From the NCBI GenBank assembly GCA_003170275.1, contig PNAM01000110.1, positions 79,513 through 143,512 on the forward strand: DNA of 64,000 bases, read 5' to 3'. The translations under genes were made by a program, and so were the position numbers. Numbering within the stretch: the stretch's first letter is position 1; every line of letters begins with the position of its first letter. The notes under the pieces were generated by a model. It saw only the letters and a list, made by a program, of their open reading frames with translations, ran no database searches and had not been told where the DNA came from. Positions 42,065-50,394 of this stretch are shown here, one piece after another. This DNA is from Myxococcales bacterium. Lineage in GTDB: Bacteria; Myxococcota_A; Polyangia; Palsa-1104.

Positions 42065-42892
42065 TCAGTCGCGCAAGCGGGGATCGTCGATCGCGCGCAG
42101 CGGCCGGTGGTCGCGGCTGACCAGGAACGCGGGGCGCGGCTCGCCGCTCGGACGCGGCAGGTTGCGCGTGTCGTTGTAGGTGGCGATCAGCACCTTGCGA
42201 TCGTGCGGCGATCGATTGGGCGGCGACGCGTGCACCAGGTTGGGATGAAACAGCAGCACCGAGCCCTTCGGCCCCGCCACCGACTCGACGCCGCGCTCGG
42301 CCACCAGCCTCGACAAGACCGGCTCACCGACGGTGTATTTGATGGCGGCGATGAGATCGGCGATCCATGGCGGGCTATCCTGATAGGGGCCGGCGCGCTC
42401 GCGGTCGTTGGGCGCGCTCTCGATCACGCCGAGCTGGTGCGAGCCGGGGATCACCTGCATGGCGCCGTTGTCCTCGGACGCGTCGTCGAGGAACAGCGCC
42501 ACGTTGAGGATCCGATCGCCGGGTAGCCCGTCCTCCTCGCGCCAGTAGATGAGGTCCTGGTGCCAGTCCCACCGATCGCCGGTGCGCGCGCGCTTCGCGT
42601 TCACCTTGAGCTGGTAGACGTAGACGTCGTGCGCGAGAAGCTGCGTGGCGGGCGCCAGCAGCGCCGGGTGACAGGTGAGGTTCCAGAACAGCTCGTCGGC
42701 CAGGTGGCAGCCGTACACCGACCGCACCGTCACCCCGTCGACCTCGAGCACGCGCGAGGGGCCGGCGCCGTCGAAGAGCGGCGGGAGCGCGGCGTTCAGG
42801 CGATCGACCGCGACGCCGGGCATCGCCCCCGGCAACAGCAGGTAGCCGCGCCGATCGTAGGCCTCGAGCTGCGCGGGCGAGAGTGGCCCCAT
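42065..42892 (-). CDS. PhyH-family Fe(II)/2-oxoglutarate dioxygenase, EctD-like
   Basis: A 275-residue phytanoyl-CoA dioxygenase-family enzyme. The iron ligands are H111 and D113 in WDWHQDLIYWREEDGLP and H221 in LFHPNLVHAS. The first motif is very like the ectoine hydroxylase (EctD) signature, and DDASEDNGAMQVIPGSH also fits. The family hydroxylates free or carrier-bound amino acids, so it may supply a hydroxylated building block. It converges on the cupin gene (11-base gap) and is divergent from the aldo/keto reductase with a 21-base gap that holds a 12-base palindrome. Confidence 0.88.
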   Translation of the reverse strand: MGPLSPAQLEAYDRRGYLLLPGAMPGVAVDRLNAALPPLFDGAGPSRVLEVDGVTVRSVYGCHLADELFWNLTCHPALLAPATQLLAHDVYVYQLKVNAKRARTGDRWDWHQDLIYWREEDGLPGDRILNVALFLDDASEDNGAMQVIPGSHQLGVIESAPNDRERAGPYQDSPPWIADLIAAIKYTVGEPVLSRLVAERGVESVAGPKGSVLLFHPNLVHASPPNRSPHDRKVLIATYNDTRNLPRPSGEPRPAFLVSRDHRPLRAIDDPRLRD

Positions 42893-42896
42893 CCCT

Positions 42897-42908
42897 CATG
42901 CTAGCATG
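42897..42908. promoter_or_regulatory. 12-base perfect palindrome in a divergent gap
   Basis: CATGCTAGCATG fills over half of the 21 bases between the divergent PhyH and aldo/keto reductase starts. It is a plausible operator acting on both genes, but it could be chance. Confidence 0.3.
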
Positions 42909-42913
42909 GCGAC

Positions 42914-43753
42914 ATGCTGCGAATCGGCGGCGACCTCGAGGTCCGCCGGATCGGCTTCGGCGCGGCGCGCATCACCGGGCCCGGCTGCTGGGGACCGCCC
43001 GCCGATCGTGCCGGTGCGGTGAGCCTGCTGCGCCGCGCCGTCGAGCTGGGCGCCGACTTCTTCGACACCGCCGACGTATACGGCACGGGGGCGAGCGAGG
43101 AGCTGATCCGCGAAGCGCTCCATCCCTACCCGGGCCTGGTGATCGCCACCAAGGGCGGGCTCACGCGCAGCGCCGCGCAACCCGACGTGTGGCGGCTCGA
43201 CGGGCGGCCCGAGCAGCTCAAGCGCGCCGTCGAGGGCAGCCTGCGCCGCCTGGGCGTCGAGCGAATCGATCTTTATCAACTGCATCGCGTCGACCCGCGC
43301 GTGCCGCTCGAGGATCAGGTGGGCGCGCTGGCCGAGCTGCAGGCGGCGGGCGCCATCCGCCACCTCGGGCTGTCCGAGGTCGGTGTCGCCGAGCTCGAAC
43401 GGGCCGCGCGCCTCATCCGCGTGGCGGCAGTGCACAACCTCTATCACCTGCTCGACCGCTCGAGCGAAGACGTGCTGGCGTGGTGCCAGGCGCGCGCCAT
43501 CCCGTTCATTTCCTGGTACCCGCTGGCGTCGGGCACGCTGACCCGGCCGGGCGGCGCCCTCGACGCGCTGGCGGCGCGCACCGGCTCGACCGCCGCGCAG
43601 CTCGCGCTCGCCTGGCTGTTGCGCCGCTCGCCGGTGATGCTGCCGATTCCGGGAACGTCGTCGGCCGCGCACCTCGAGGAGAACCTGGCCGCCGCGGGTC
43701 TCACGCTCAGCGACGACGACTACGCCGTGATGAACGCGATATCTCCGTCCTGA
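42914..43753 (+). CDS. aldo/keto reductase
   Basis: A 279-residue (alpha/beta)8 NADPH-dependent oxidoreductase. The catalytic set is visible: D51 and Y56 in FFDTADVYGTG, K80 in VIATKGGL, and His in LYQLHRVDPR. The C-terminal cofactor segment MLPIPGTSSAAHLEENL is normal. Length is a little short but complete. It is divergent from the PhyH gene and could reduce a keto or aldehyde intermediate of the peptide pathway; it could equally be a neighbour without a role. This is the last gene at this edge that fits the NRPS cluster. Confidence 0.9.
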   Translation: MLRIGGDLEVRRIGFGAARITGPGCWGPPADRAGAVSLLRRAVELGADFFDTADVYGTGASEELIREALHPYPGLVIATKGGLTRSAAQPDVWRLDGRPEQLKRAVEGSLRRLGVERIDLYQLHRVDPRVPLEDQVGALAELQAAGAIRHLGLSEVGVAELERAARLIRVAAVHNLYHLLDRSSEDVLAWCQARAIPFISWYPLASGTLTRPGGALDALAARTGSTAAQLALAWLLRRSPVMLPIPGTSSAAHLEENLAAAGLTLSDDDYAVMNAISPS

Positions 43754-43780
43754 TCGCGAGCTGGTAGAGCCCGAAGCCAA

Positions 43781-43930
43781 TCAGCAGCATGCCGAGCGGC
43801 CATCGAGCAGCGCAAGAATGACCGGGCCGCAGTCGAAGTAGATCCGCCCGCCGCCCACCTTGCGCCCCTCTGCGCCGAGGAGCTGCGCGTAGAACGCCAG
43901 CGCCCGATCATTGGCCTCACCTTCGGTTGA
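43781..43930 (-). pseudogene. VOC (glyoxalase-like) domain fragment
   Basis: The minus strand reads EANDRALAFYAQLLGAEG, then GGGRIYFDCGPVILALLDGR and a stop at 43781-43783. This is the start-to-middle of a vicinal-oxygen-chelate fold (ALAFYxxLLG, YFDxGPV). There is no start codon and the second half of the fold is missing. It runs directly into the end of the glycosyltransferase gene, so a deletion probably joined the two. Confidence 0.55.
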
Positions 43931-45320
43931 ATGTGGAGAGTCGCGCGCCGCCGAGCAGGTCCACGCCGGTCAGCGCGTAGGAGGGCTCGAGCACGCGCGC
44001 GTCGCTGGCAGCGTCCACGCCTTCGACGTCGAATCGCACCGACAGAATCGTCTTCGGGCTGCCCATTTGCCCGGCGTTGGGCGGCTCGCCACGCCGGAGC
44101 AGCCACACCCTGTCGGCCTTCAGCCGCTCTTCGAGATGTTCCGGATCGCGGAATGCGGCACGATCGTAGTAGTAGGCGAGCACCGCCGCGTGCCAGCGCG
44201 GCTCGACGACGATGGCGCGGTCGCCTGTCAGGCTTTTCAATCGCGACGCCACGACGTCCCATTGGTGCGGCTTCGGCGGGCTCGGGGAGAATCCGATCGC
44301 GCCCGCTGCGAGTGTGACCGCGAGCAGCCCGAGCTGCGCCCATTCGCCGAGCGGAAGCGCGCCGATCGCCTCGGCGGCGAGGATGGCCAACGCCGGTGCC
44401 GAGTACAGGACGTAGCGCGCGTGGAACATGGGCACCCGCCACGAGATCACCAGCATGAAGACGAATGGCATAGCGAGCCAGAGCAGCAGCGCCGCCCGAC
44501 GCCGCCACGGCGAGTGACGGACGACGGCCGCGAGCGCGACCAGCGCCAGCCCGACATAGATGGCAGCGTAACCGCCCATCAGCTCGTCGAGCGCGCCGGC
44601 GATCACCGCGCCCGTCGGCCGGCGCTGCCAGGCGGCGGGACCGAGGTGCCGTCGCAACACTTCGATGGCCAGCGGCGCGACCAGCACGGCCGCGAGCAAC
44701 TGACCGGACAGGTAGCGCTTGAGCGTCCCCGGCGTGTGGGGCATCAGCAACACCATGCCGAGCTGCGCCACCAGGAAGAACGCCGTCAGATAGTGCGTGT
44801 AGCAGAGCGCCGCGTCGACGAGCGCGAGCGCGAGCACGGCGCGCACGCCCGGCCGCCGCGCGATCGCCTCGAGCGCGAGCAGGGAGGCCACGGCCAGCGC
44901 ACAGGCCAGGGTCGTCGGGCGCGTCTCGTGCGCGTAGGCTTGCAACGAGCCCGACACGAGCAGCGCGAGCGATGCGAACAGGGCGGTGCGCCCGCCGAAC
45001 CAGGCGCGCGCCAGCGCGAACACGCCTACCGCGGTGGCCACTGCGAACAGCGCTGCCAGGGCGCGCACGGCCGCCTCTCCGAGACCGAACAGGTGCGTCC
45101 AACCGCACAGCAGGAGATTGAAGAGCGGCGGATCCGGGGTCCGCAGCGACTCTTTGATGACCTCCGCAGGCGACTCTTGCGCCCACCAGACATTGATCGC
45201 CTCGTCAGCCCACAACCCCGGCCGCGCGATACCCCAGGCCCGGATGACGAGGTGCAGTACCGCCAGCACGAGCGCGGTCCGGATTGGCGCGCTGTCGATC
45301 GCTCGCAAGAGGCGACTCAT
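43917..45320 (-). CDS. GT39/ArnT-like membrane glycosyltransferase
   Basis: A 467-residue protein with about ten to twelve hydrophobic segments. Near the N terminus LWADEAINVWWAQESPAEVI gives the acidic DE pair of the first periplasmic loop, and TPDPPLFNLLLCGWTHLFG follows, as in PMT_2 / GT39 (dolichyl- or undecaprenyl-phosphate sugar) transferases. It would transfer a sugar from a lipid carrier on the outer face of the inner membrane. I start it at ATG 45320 (MSRLLRAIDSAP). It is divergent from the GT8 gene; both probably belong to an envelope glycan locus. Confidence 0.82.
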   Translation of the reverse strand: MSRLLRAIDSAPIRTALVLAVLHLVIRAWGIARPGLWADEAINVWWAQESPAEVIKESLRTPDPPLFNLLLCGWTHLFGLGEAAVRALAALFAVATAVGVFALARAWFGGRTALFASLALLVSGSLQAYAHETRPTTLACALAVASLLALEAIARRPGVRAVLALALVDAALCYTHYLTAFFLVAQLGMVLLMPHTPGTLKRYLSGQLLAAVLVAPLAIEVLRRHLGPAAWQRRPTGAVIAGALDELMGGYAAIYVGLALVALAAVVRHSPWRRRAALLLWLAMPFVFMLVISWRVPMFHARYVLYSAPALAILAAEAIGALPLGEWAQLGLLAVTLAAGAIGFSPSPPKPHQWDVVASRLKSLTGDRAIVVEPRWHAAVLAYYYDRAAFRDPEHLEERLKADRVWLLRRGEPPNAGQMGSPKTILSVRFDVEGVDAASDARVLEPSYALTGVDLLGGARLSTFNRR

Positions 45321-45411
45321 TCCGCAGCTGGGTTCAGGGTATGCGTGCCAATTTGCGGACGTCAATGACAAACCAACGGATAGCAGATCAAGCTATATTG
45401 ACCAAGGGGTC

Positions 45412-46467
45412 ATGTCGCCGATCGAGTTACACGACTGCGCAGTGGTCTTCACCGCAGACGATCGCTACGCCTTGCCACTGGCCGTGGCCATGCGCTCGTT
45501 CGCGGATCACGCGCCTGCAGGCCTGCCGATCGACGTCATCGACGGCGGCCTGACGGAAGAGAGCCGTCGGCGAATCGCTCGCTTCGTCGGCGATCGCGAG
45601 CTGCGCTGGATCTCGCCGGCGCTGTGTCCGCTGCCGCCGCTCGGCGGGGTGTGGCGCTATGTCTCGCCGACAGTGTTTCTCAGACTGCAGCTTCCACTGT
45701 TGATTTCGGCGCGGCGCGCGCTCTTCCTCGACGCCGACGTCCTCGTGCTCGACCGCATCGAGCACCTGCTTCGCTGCGAGCTGGCGGGGGCGCCGCTCGC
45801 GGCTGTGCGCGACCCGAGCTCGACCGGGCCGCCGGCTTTGCGCCAGCACGGCTTCCCGGAGGGCACTCCTTACTTCAACGCCGGTGTATTGGTGCTCGAT
45901 CTCGATGAGCTCAGGCGCCTCGACGCGGCGCGGGTCTTCTGGGAGCTCGCTCATCGCGAGCTGCCGTTCAACGATCAGGACGTCCTGAACCTCTGGGCAG
46001 CCGGCCGATGGCGCGAGCTCCCGACGCGGTGGAACTGTCCGGCGCATTCAGCCGATGTGCCCGACGCAGAGGTCTCCATCGTGCACTTCATCGGCCCGAG
46101 AAAGCCTTGGCATGCCGACGGGCCGCTCCTTCCCCGGTACGCCGATTGGCAGCGATACGCCGCGTTATCCGGCTGGCCGCGCGACGCGCTCTCTGACGTA
46201 GCCGGCATGCAGGAGGCACTGGCGCTCCTGCTGCGCGTGGCAGTCGACAAGATCGCGACCGACGCAGTGGGCTTCGATCGCCAGCAGTTCCTCGACCGCC
46301 TCTTCGCCGCCATCGACGACGCATCCGAAGTGCCGGCAGGCTCGCAGGATGCGATGCTCGACCGAATGAGACAACGCATCATTCGTTCGCTGCGCGTGGC
46401 GGCTGGCCTCTGGCCGGAGCTCGATCTGCGCGCGCTCTTCCGACAACTCCGCGCTAGCCTCGGCTGA
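45412..46467 (+). CDS. glycosyltransferase family 8
   Basis: A 351-residue GT-A fold enzyme: AVVFTADDRYALPLAVAMRSF at the N terminus, the metal and nucleotide-sugar DxD at D107-x-D109 (LFLDADVLV), GTPYFNAGVLVLDL, FNDQDVLNLW, and VHFIGPRKPW. These are the full GT8 hallmarks (LgtC/glycogenin type), a retaining transferase using a UDP-sugar in the cytosol. The C-terminal about 90 residues are helical and unassigned. ATG 45412 has AAGGGG just upstream. Its stop overlaps the start of the SGNH gene (TGATG), so they are coupled. Confidence 0.92.
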   Translation: MSPIELHDCAVVFTADDRYALPLAVAMRSFADHAPAGLPIDVIDGGLTEESRRRIARFVGDRELRWISPALCPLPPLGGVWRYVSPTVFLRLQLPLLISARRALFLDADVLVLDRIEHLLRCELAGAPLAAVRDPSSTGPPALRQHGFPEGTPYFNAGVLVLDLDELRRLDAARVFWELAHRELPFNDQDVLNLWAAGRWRELPTRWNCPAHSADVPDAEVSIVHFIGPRKPWHADGPLLPRYADWQRYAALSGWPRDALSDVAGMQEALALLLRVAVDKIATDAVGFDRQQFLDRLFAAIDDASEVPAGSQDAMLDRMRQRIIRSLRVAAGLWPELDLRALFRQLRASLG

Positions 46468-47480
46468 TGAAACGCGCGCGCTCGACAGGTAAGCGACGCT
46501 GGCAACACGCCGCCGCGAAGCTCGTAGTCGTCATTGTCTCGGCGGCAGGCGCGGTGCTGCTACACGAGATCGGCATGTTTCTGCTCCTGCGTCACCCACG
46601 CTGGGTCACACGCCTGCCGGCGGCGCTGGCGCGGCACGTACGCGACGTCTACCTTACGGGCGATCGGACGCTGATCCAGTTCAGCCAGCACACGCGGTTC
46701 GATCCCGAGCTGCTCTACACGCTCCAGCCCGGGCGCTTCGTACAGCGTGAACGTGAGTTTGCCGTCGAGTATGACGTAAACGAGCTGGGGGTGCGCGACG
46801 ATGACGCCTCACTGCATGGCGCCGATGTGATCGTGCTCGGGGACTCGTACGCGATGGGTTGGGGCGTCTCGCAAGACGAGGCCTTTCCTAGCGTGCTGGA
46901 GCAACTGAGCGGGCTGCGCACTCTGAACGCTGGCATCTCGTCGTACGGTACGTTGCGCGAGCTGCGCCTGCTCGACCGGATCGATCACTCGCACGCACGT
47001 TTCATAGTCGTCCAGTACTGCAGTAACGATGTCGACGAGAACCTCGCGCTTCTCGACGGCTCGTTCCATGTGCCGGGTATCGCCAAGTACGAACACGCGG
47101 TCGCTGCCGCCCTGAGAGACCGCCATTACTGGTTCGGACGATATGCCTGGCGACTGATCCAGCAAGTTCGCGAGCCAAAGCCGCTCGACGTCGGGCCGGT
47201 GCTGGAGGCGCGCGCGTTCGCGAACGCGCTTCAGCACGCTGGCCGTACCGAGCTCGACGGGCGGCGCCTCTATGTACTCACCTGGGAGAGCGCAGCGTTC
47301 GTCTCCGCGCTCGAGGCGGAACGCCACCGTCCCGGCGCTCCACCCCTGTTGCGGGACCTGCACGTCGTCTCGCTAGTCGGCGCGTTCTCACCTCTGGACT
47401 ACTACGTGCTGGATGATCATTGGACGCCCGCCGGCCACCGCAAGGTAGCGCAGGCGCTGCTCGCCGCTTTCGAGCATTGA
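46467..47480 (+). CDS. membrane-anchored SGNH hydrolase-like protein
   Basis: A 337-residue protein with an N-terminal hydrophobic anchor (about 20-43) and an SGNH/GDSL fold outside the membrane: the nucleophile block VIVLGDSYAMGWGV, QYCSNDVDEN, and the Asp/His block DDHWTPAGHRKVAQ. SGNH enzymes are esterases or O-acyltransferases on glycans and lipids. Start ATG 46467 overlaps the GT8 stop. It may acylate or deacylate the sugar added by GT8. Confidence 0.83.
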   Translation: MKRARSTGKRRWQHAAAKLVVVIVSAAGAVLLHEIGMFLLLRHPRWVTRLPAALARHVRDVYLTGDRTLIQFSQHTRFDPELLYTLQPGRFVQREREFAVEYDVNELGVRDDDASLHGADVIVLGDSYAMGWGVSQDEAFPSVLEQLSGLRTLNAGISSYGTLRELRLLDRIDHSHARFIVVQYCSNDVDENLALLDGSFHVPGIAKYEHAVAAALRDRHYWFGRYAWRLIQQVREPKPLDVGPVLEARAFANALQHAGRTELDGRRLYVLTWESAAFVSALEAERHRPGAPPLLRDLHVVSLVGAFSPLDYYVLDDHWTPAGHRKVAQALLAAFEH

Positions 47481-47490
47481 CGTCGGGCGT

Positions 47491-47574
47491 TCAACGCAAC
47501 AGCTCGGCAATCGCCGGGTACAGGATCTCGGCCGCGAGTTGCTGGCCATACGACGTCAGGTGCGCCTCACGATC
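47491..47574 (-). pseudogene. C-terminal remnant of an SGNH hydrolase
   Basis: The minus strand reads DREAHLTSYGQQLAAEIL, then YPAIAELLR and a stop at 47491-47493. This has the Asp...His layout and final helix of an SGNH enzyme. A TAG codon lies directly upstream in the same frame and no start is available. It is a dead fragment between two intact SGNH genes, perhaps a leftover of a duplicated copy. Confidence 0.5.
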
Positions 47575-47609
47575 CTAATCAGCGCGATCATATCGCCGGT
47601 GTAGGCGCA

Positions 47610-48566
47610 TCACCACCGCGCTGACCAGGGGCCGAGCTCGGCGGACCAGGCGTCGGCGAGGCGCGCGTAGTCGGCTTCGTGGGCGATGTGGCCGAAGTCG
47701 GTGAGCAGCGATTCGTCGACTGCGCGGGTGAAGTCGGCGACGTGATGGTGGCGCGCCTCGAGGTGCACGCGGATCGCGGACAGCCACTGTTCGAGACGGC
47801 GCAGCGCGTCCTGGCCGCAGTCAGCGGCGATGCCGGAGCGGCGGAGTTGCGGCAAGAAGAAGATGACGTCGAGGCGTTCGCGCTCGATCCAGCCGAGGTA
47901 GTCGTCGAGGACGTCGAGATCGCCGCGGTCGAGGCGGAGACGGAGCCAGACTTCGCACACGTCGCCGTCGAAGGTCGGCGGCGGCTCCTGGTCGATCGGC
48001 GCGCCGGCGAATGCGCTCAGGAGCGGCGCGCGCCAGGCGCTCGCGACCCCCGAGAGGCGGAGGCGCGCGGGCGCGAACTGCTCGGCCAATCGGCTCAGCA
48101 CGCCCTCGACGCCGAGCTGGCCGAAGATGCGGCGCGCGACCGCGGGGCCCGCCGCGCCGGCGAGCGCTCCGGCATACAGCGGGTAGCGCAGCAGCTCGCC
48201 GGCGTGCTCGGGGTGCCAGGTGAACGGGTCGAGCTCGAAGAGCAGGAGGCGCGCACCCGCGGTTCGCGCGTAGACCGATTGCGCCCATTCGTCGGCCATC
48301 AGCGAGCCGGGGCGCGCGCGATTGATGAACGTGCCGCCGAAGCGCGTGGCCAGCGCGGGCGCGAGGCCGCCCGAGAGGCTGGTGCCGATGACCGCCACCT
48401 CTCCACGGCGGCCGGTGGGATCGAGCGCTTCGCGCCGCTGCGGCGAGACCAGCTCGCGCACCGCCTTGGCGCGGTAGAGCGCGGGCAACAGGCGGCGGGT
48501 CACCAGGTGCGCGAGCGCGAGCGTGGCGACGAAGGCGACGAGCGAGATGTAGGCACGGCGCCGCAT
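47610..48566 (-). CDS. SGNH-like partner of MBOAT O-acyltransferase
   Basis: A 318-residue protein with an N-terminal membrane anchor (YISLVAFVATLALAHLV) and a periplasmic domain with VAVIGTSLSGGLAPALA as the nucleophile block and DFGHIAHEADYARLADAW as the Asp/His end. This fits the DltD/AlgX/AlgJ group, which works with MBOAT proteins to move acyl groups to glycans. It is translationally coupled to the MBOAT gene upstream (ATGA overlap at 48566). The Ser is in GTS rather than GDS. Confidence 0.8.
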   Translation of the reverse strand: MRRRAYISLVAFVATLALAHLVTRRLLPALYRAKAVRELVSPQRREALDPTGRRGEVAVIGTSLSGGLAPALATRFGGTFINRARPGSLMADEWAQSVYARTAGARLLLFELDPFTWHPEHAGELLRYPLYAGALAGAAGPAVARRIFGQLGVEGVLSRLAEQFAPARLRLSGVASAWRAPLLSAFAGAPIDQEPPPTFDGDVCEVWLRLRLDRGDLDVLDDYLGWIERERLDVIFFLPQLRRSGIAADCGQDALRRLEQWLSAIRVHLEARHHHVADFTRAVDESLLTDFGHIAHEADYARLADAWSAELGPWSARW

Positions 48567-49942
48567 CAGAAGTGGAAGTAGATGAACTCGGTGGGTGGCG
48601 CGCCCAGCATCGCCAGCAGCAACACCGTGACGCCGAGCGCGCAGCCGTAGCCGACCGCCTGCAGCGACGTGCGCGGCGCCACCTCCTCCCAGCTGCGCCG
48701 CAGCGATGCACAGAGCGCGTACGCGCTGAGCAGCAGCGCCGGCAGCGTCAGCGCCAGCAGCACGCGGGTCGGGCTCGCGCTCGACGGCAGCCGCGCGATG
48801 CGCGCCAGCACCGTCCCGGCCAAGCGCAGCGACGGCGCGCGGAACAGCACCAGCGTCAGGGCGAACAGGTTGAAGGTCACCAGCACGCGCCACGCGCGCG
48901 GGGGCCCGGCCCACAGGCGCTCGAGGATCAACACCGCGCCGCTGAGCGCGCCCCACGCGACGTAGTGCCACGCCGCGCCGTGCCACAAGCCGCCGAGCAC
49001 CATCGTCACCAGCACGTTGAGCGCCGCGCGTCCCTCGCCGTTGCGCGCGCCGCCGAGCGGGAGATAGACGTAATCGCGCAGCCAGTTCGACAAGGTCCGG
49101 TGCCAGCGGCGCCAGAAGTCGCGCAGGCTGGCGGCGAGCAGCGGACGGTCGAAGTTCTCCGGCAGGCGATAGCCGAGGAGCGCGGCGCAGCCGATGGCGA
49201 TGTCGCAATAGGCGGAGAAATCGAAATAGATCTGAAATGGGTACAGATAGACGGCGATCAGGTTGGCGGCGCCGTCGTAGGCCGCCGGATCGGCGAACAC
49301 CGGCTCGACGAAGCGCGCCAGCAGGTCCGCTAACAGCAGCTTCTTTGCAAAGCCGATTGCAATGCGATTGACGCCGAAATGGGAGCGATCCGCCGTGGGA
49401 TCGGGCTCAGCGAGCTGCGGCAGGAATTCGTTCGCGCGTAGGATCGGCCCCATCACCAGGTGCGGAAAGAAGATCAGGAACACCGCATAGCGCAAGAGGG
49501 AGCGCTCGACCGGGCAGGCGCCGCGGTAGACGTCGATGGTGTAGCTGAGCGTCATGAACGTGTAGAACGAGATGCCGAGCGGCAGCGTCAGCCCGGGCAG
49601 CGGCACCGAGCGCGCGACGCCGGCCAGGCGCAATAGCCCGTTGACGTTGCCGACGAGGAAGTCGCCGTACTTGAAGAGCGAGAGCGCGCCCAGGTTGAGC
49701 GCGATGCTGACCGCCAGGAGCAGCTTGCGGTGCCGGGTCGCCGAGGCGAGCGCAAGCCCGAGCCCGTAGTCGACGACGATCGAGAGGCCGAGCAGCGCCA
49801 GGAACGGCGCGCTCCACGAGGCGTAGAAGATCGCGCTCGCCACCAAGAGCAGCCACAGCCGCGCGCGTTGACCGCGGAGCGACCGGTGGAGCACCAGCAC
49901 CACGGCGAAGAACAGCACGAACACGTAGCTGTTGAAGGCCAC
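48566..49942 (-). CDS. MBOAT-family O-acyltransferase (AlgI/DltB-like)
   Basis: A 458-residue multi-pass membrane protein. The MBOAT signatures are YPFQIYFDFSAYCDIAIG, PENFDRPLLAASLRDFWRRWHRTLSNWLRDYVYLPLGG and the catalytic His in LGGLWHGAAWHYVAWG. AlgI/DltB relatives carry acyl groups across the inner membrane for glycan O-acetylation or D-alanylation. Its partner SGNH gene follows with a four-base overlap. Probably modifies an exported polysaccharide or glycolipid made with the GT genes nearby. Confidence 0.93.
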   Translation of the reverse strand: MAFNSYVFVLFFAVVLVLHRSLRGQRARLWLLLVASAIFYASWSAPFLALLGLSIVVDYGLGLALASATRHRKLLLAVSIALNLGALSLFKYGDFLVGNVNGLLRLAGVARSVPLPGLTLPLGISFYTFMTLSYTIDVYRGACPVERSLLRYAVFLIFFPHLVMGPILRANEFLPQLAEPDPTADRSHFGVNRIAIGFAKKLLLADLLARFVEPVFADPAAYDGAANLIAVYLYPFQIYFDFSAYCDIAIGCAALLGYRLPENFDRPLLAASLRDFWRRWHRTLSNWLRDYVYLPLGGARNGEGRAALNVLVTMVLGGLWHGAAWHYVAWGALSGAVLILERLWAGPPRAWRVLVTFNLFALTLVLFRAPSLRLAGTVLARIARLPSSASPTRVLLALTLPALLLSAYALCASLRRSWEEVAPRTSLQAVGYGCALGVTVLLLAMLGAPPTEFIYFHF

Positions 49943-50026
49943 CCGCGCCCGATTCTATCCCGCGGCTGTCGATTCTCGGCGTCTTCCGAGCGGCGGCGAT
50001 CAAAGCTGGACTGCCGCGTGAGAACC

Positions 50027-50146
50027 AACCTGGCAGGCATCGCGTACCTGGCTGGCCACAAGCAGGTGACGACCACGAACAAGTACATCAGGCCGACTGA
50101 GCGCGCGGCAGGGCAGGTGTCGCGCGCGTGCCAGAGGCATCAATAG
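50027..50146 (+). pseudogene. C-terminal remnant of a tyrosine recombinase (integrase)
   Basis: The plus strand reads GIAYLAGHKQVTTTNKYI, then RPTERAAG and a stop at 50144-50146. This is the end of a phage-type integrase: LAGHKxVTTTxxY with the nucleophile Tyr. The upstream catalytic core with the first Arg and the Lys is missing. It marks an old insertion at the edge of the accessory region. Confidence 0.65.
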
Positions 50147-50188
50147 GCCCTGCCAAAGGGACCGTTCCTTCCCGGCTGCTCCTTGCGA

Positions 50189-50329
50189 TCAGAGACCGAG
50201 TAGCGCGAGCCCAATCACTCCCAGCGCCTCTGCGGCGGTGTGGACGTGACCAGGGCCTCCGGTCGTGGGGACAGGCGATGACTCGTGAACGGGTGCGCTG
50301 TCGATAAGCTGACGCAGCGCCGGCCGCAT
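50189..50329 (-). CDS. possible small protein of 46 residues
   Basis: In the 452-base stretch 49943-50394 a minus-strand frame from ATG 50329 gives MRPALRQLIDSAPVHESS, a Pro/Thr/Gly-rich middle and a hydrophobic end, AAEALGVIGLALLGL. GGTGGA lies upstream at a distance of about ten bases. It matches no family I know and may be chance. Apart from this and the integrase fragment, the stretch shows no gene. Confidence 0.25.
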   Translation of the reverse strand: MRPALRQLIDSAPVHESSPVPTTGGPGHVHTAAEALGVIGLALLGL

Positions 50330-50394
50330 CGGCTCATTCCACCGGGTTGGGACGATCCAGGCGACGGCACGCCGATTGCTCAGCCAGCGAGGAC

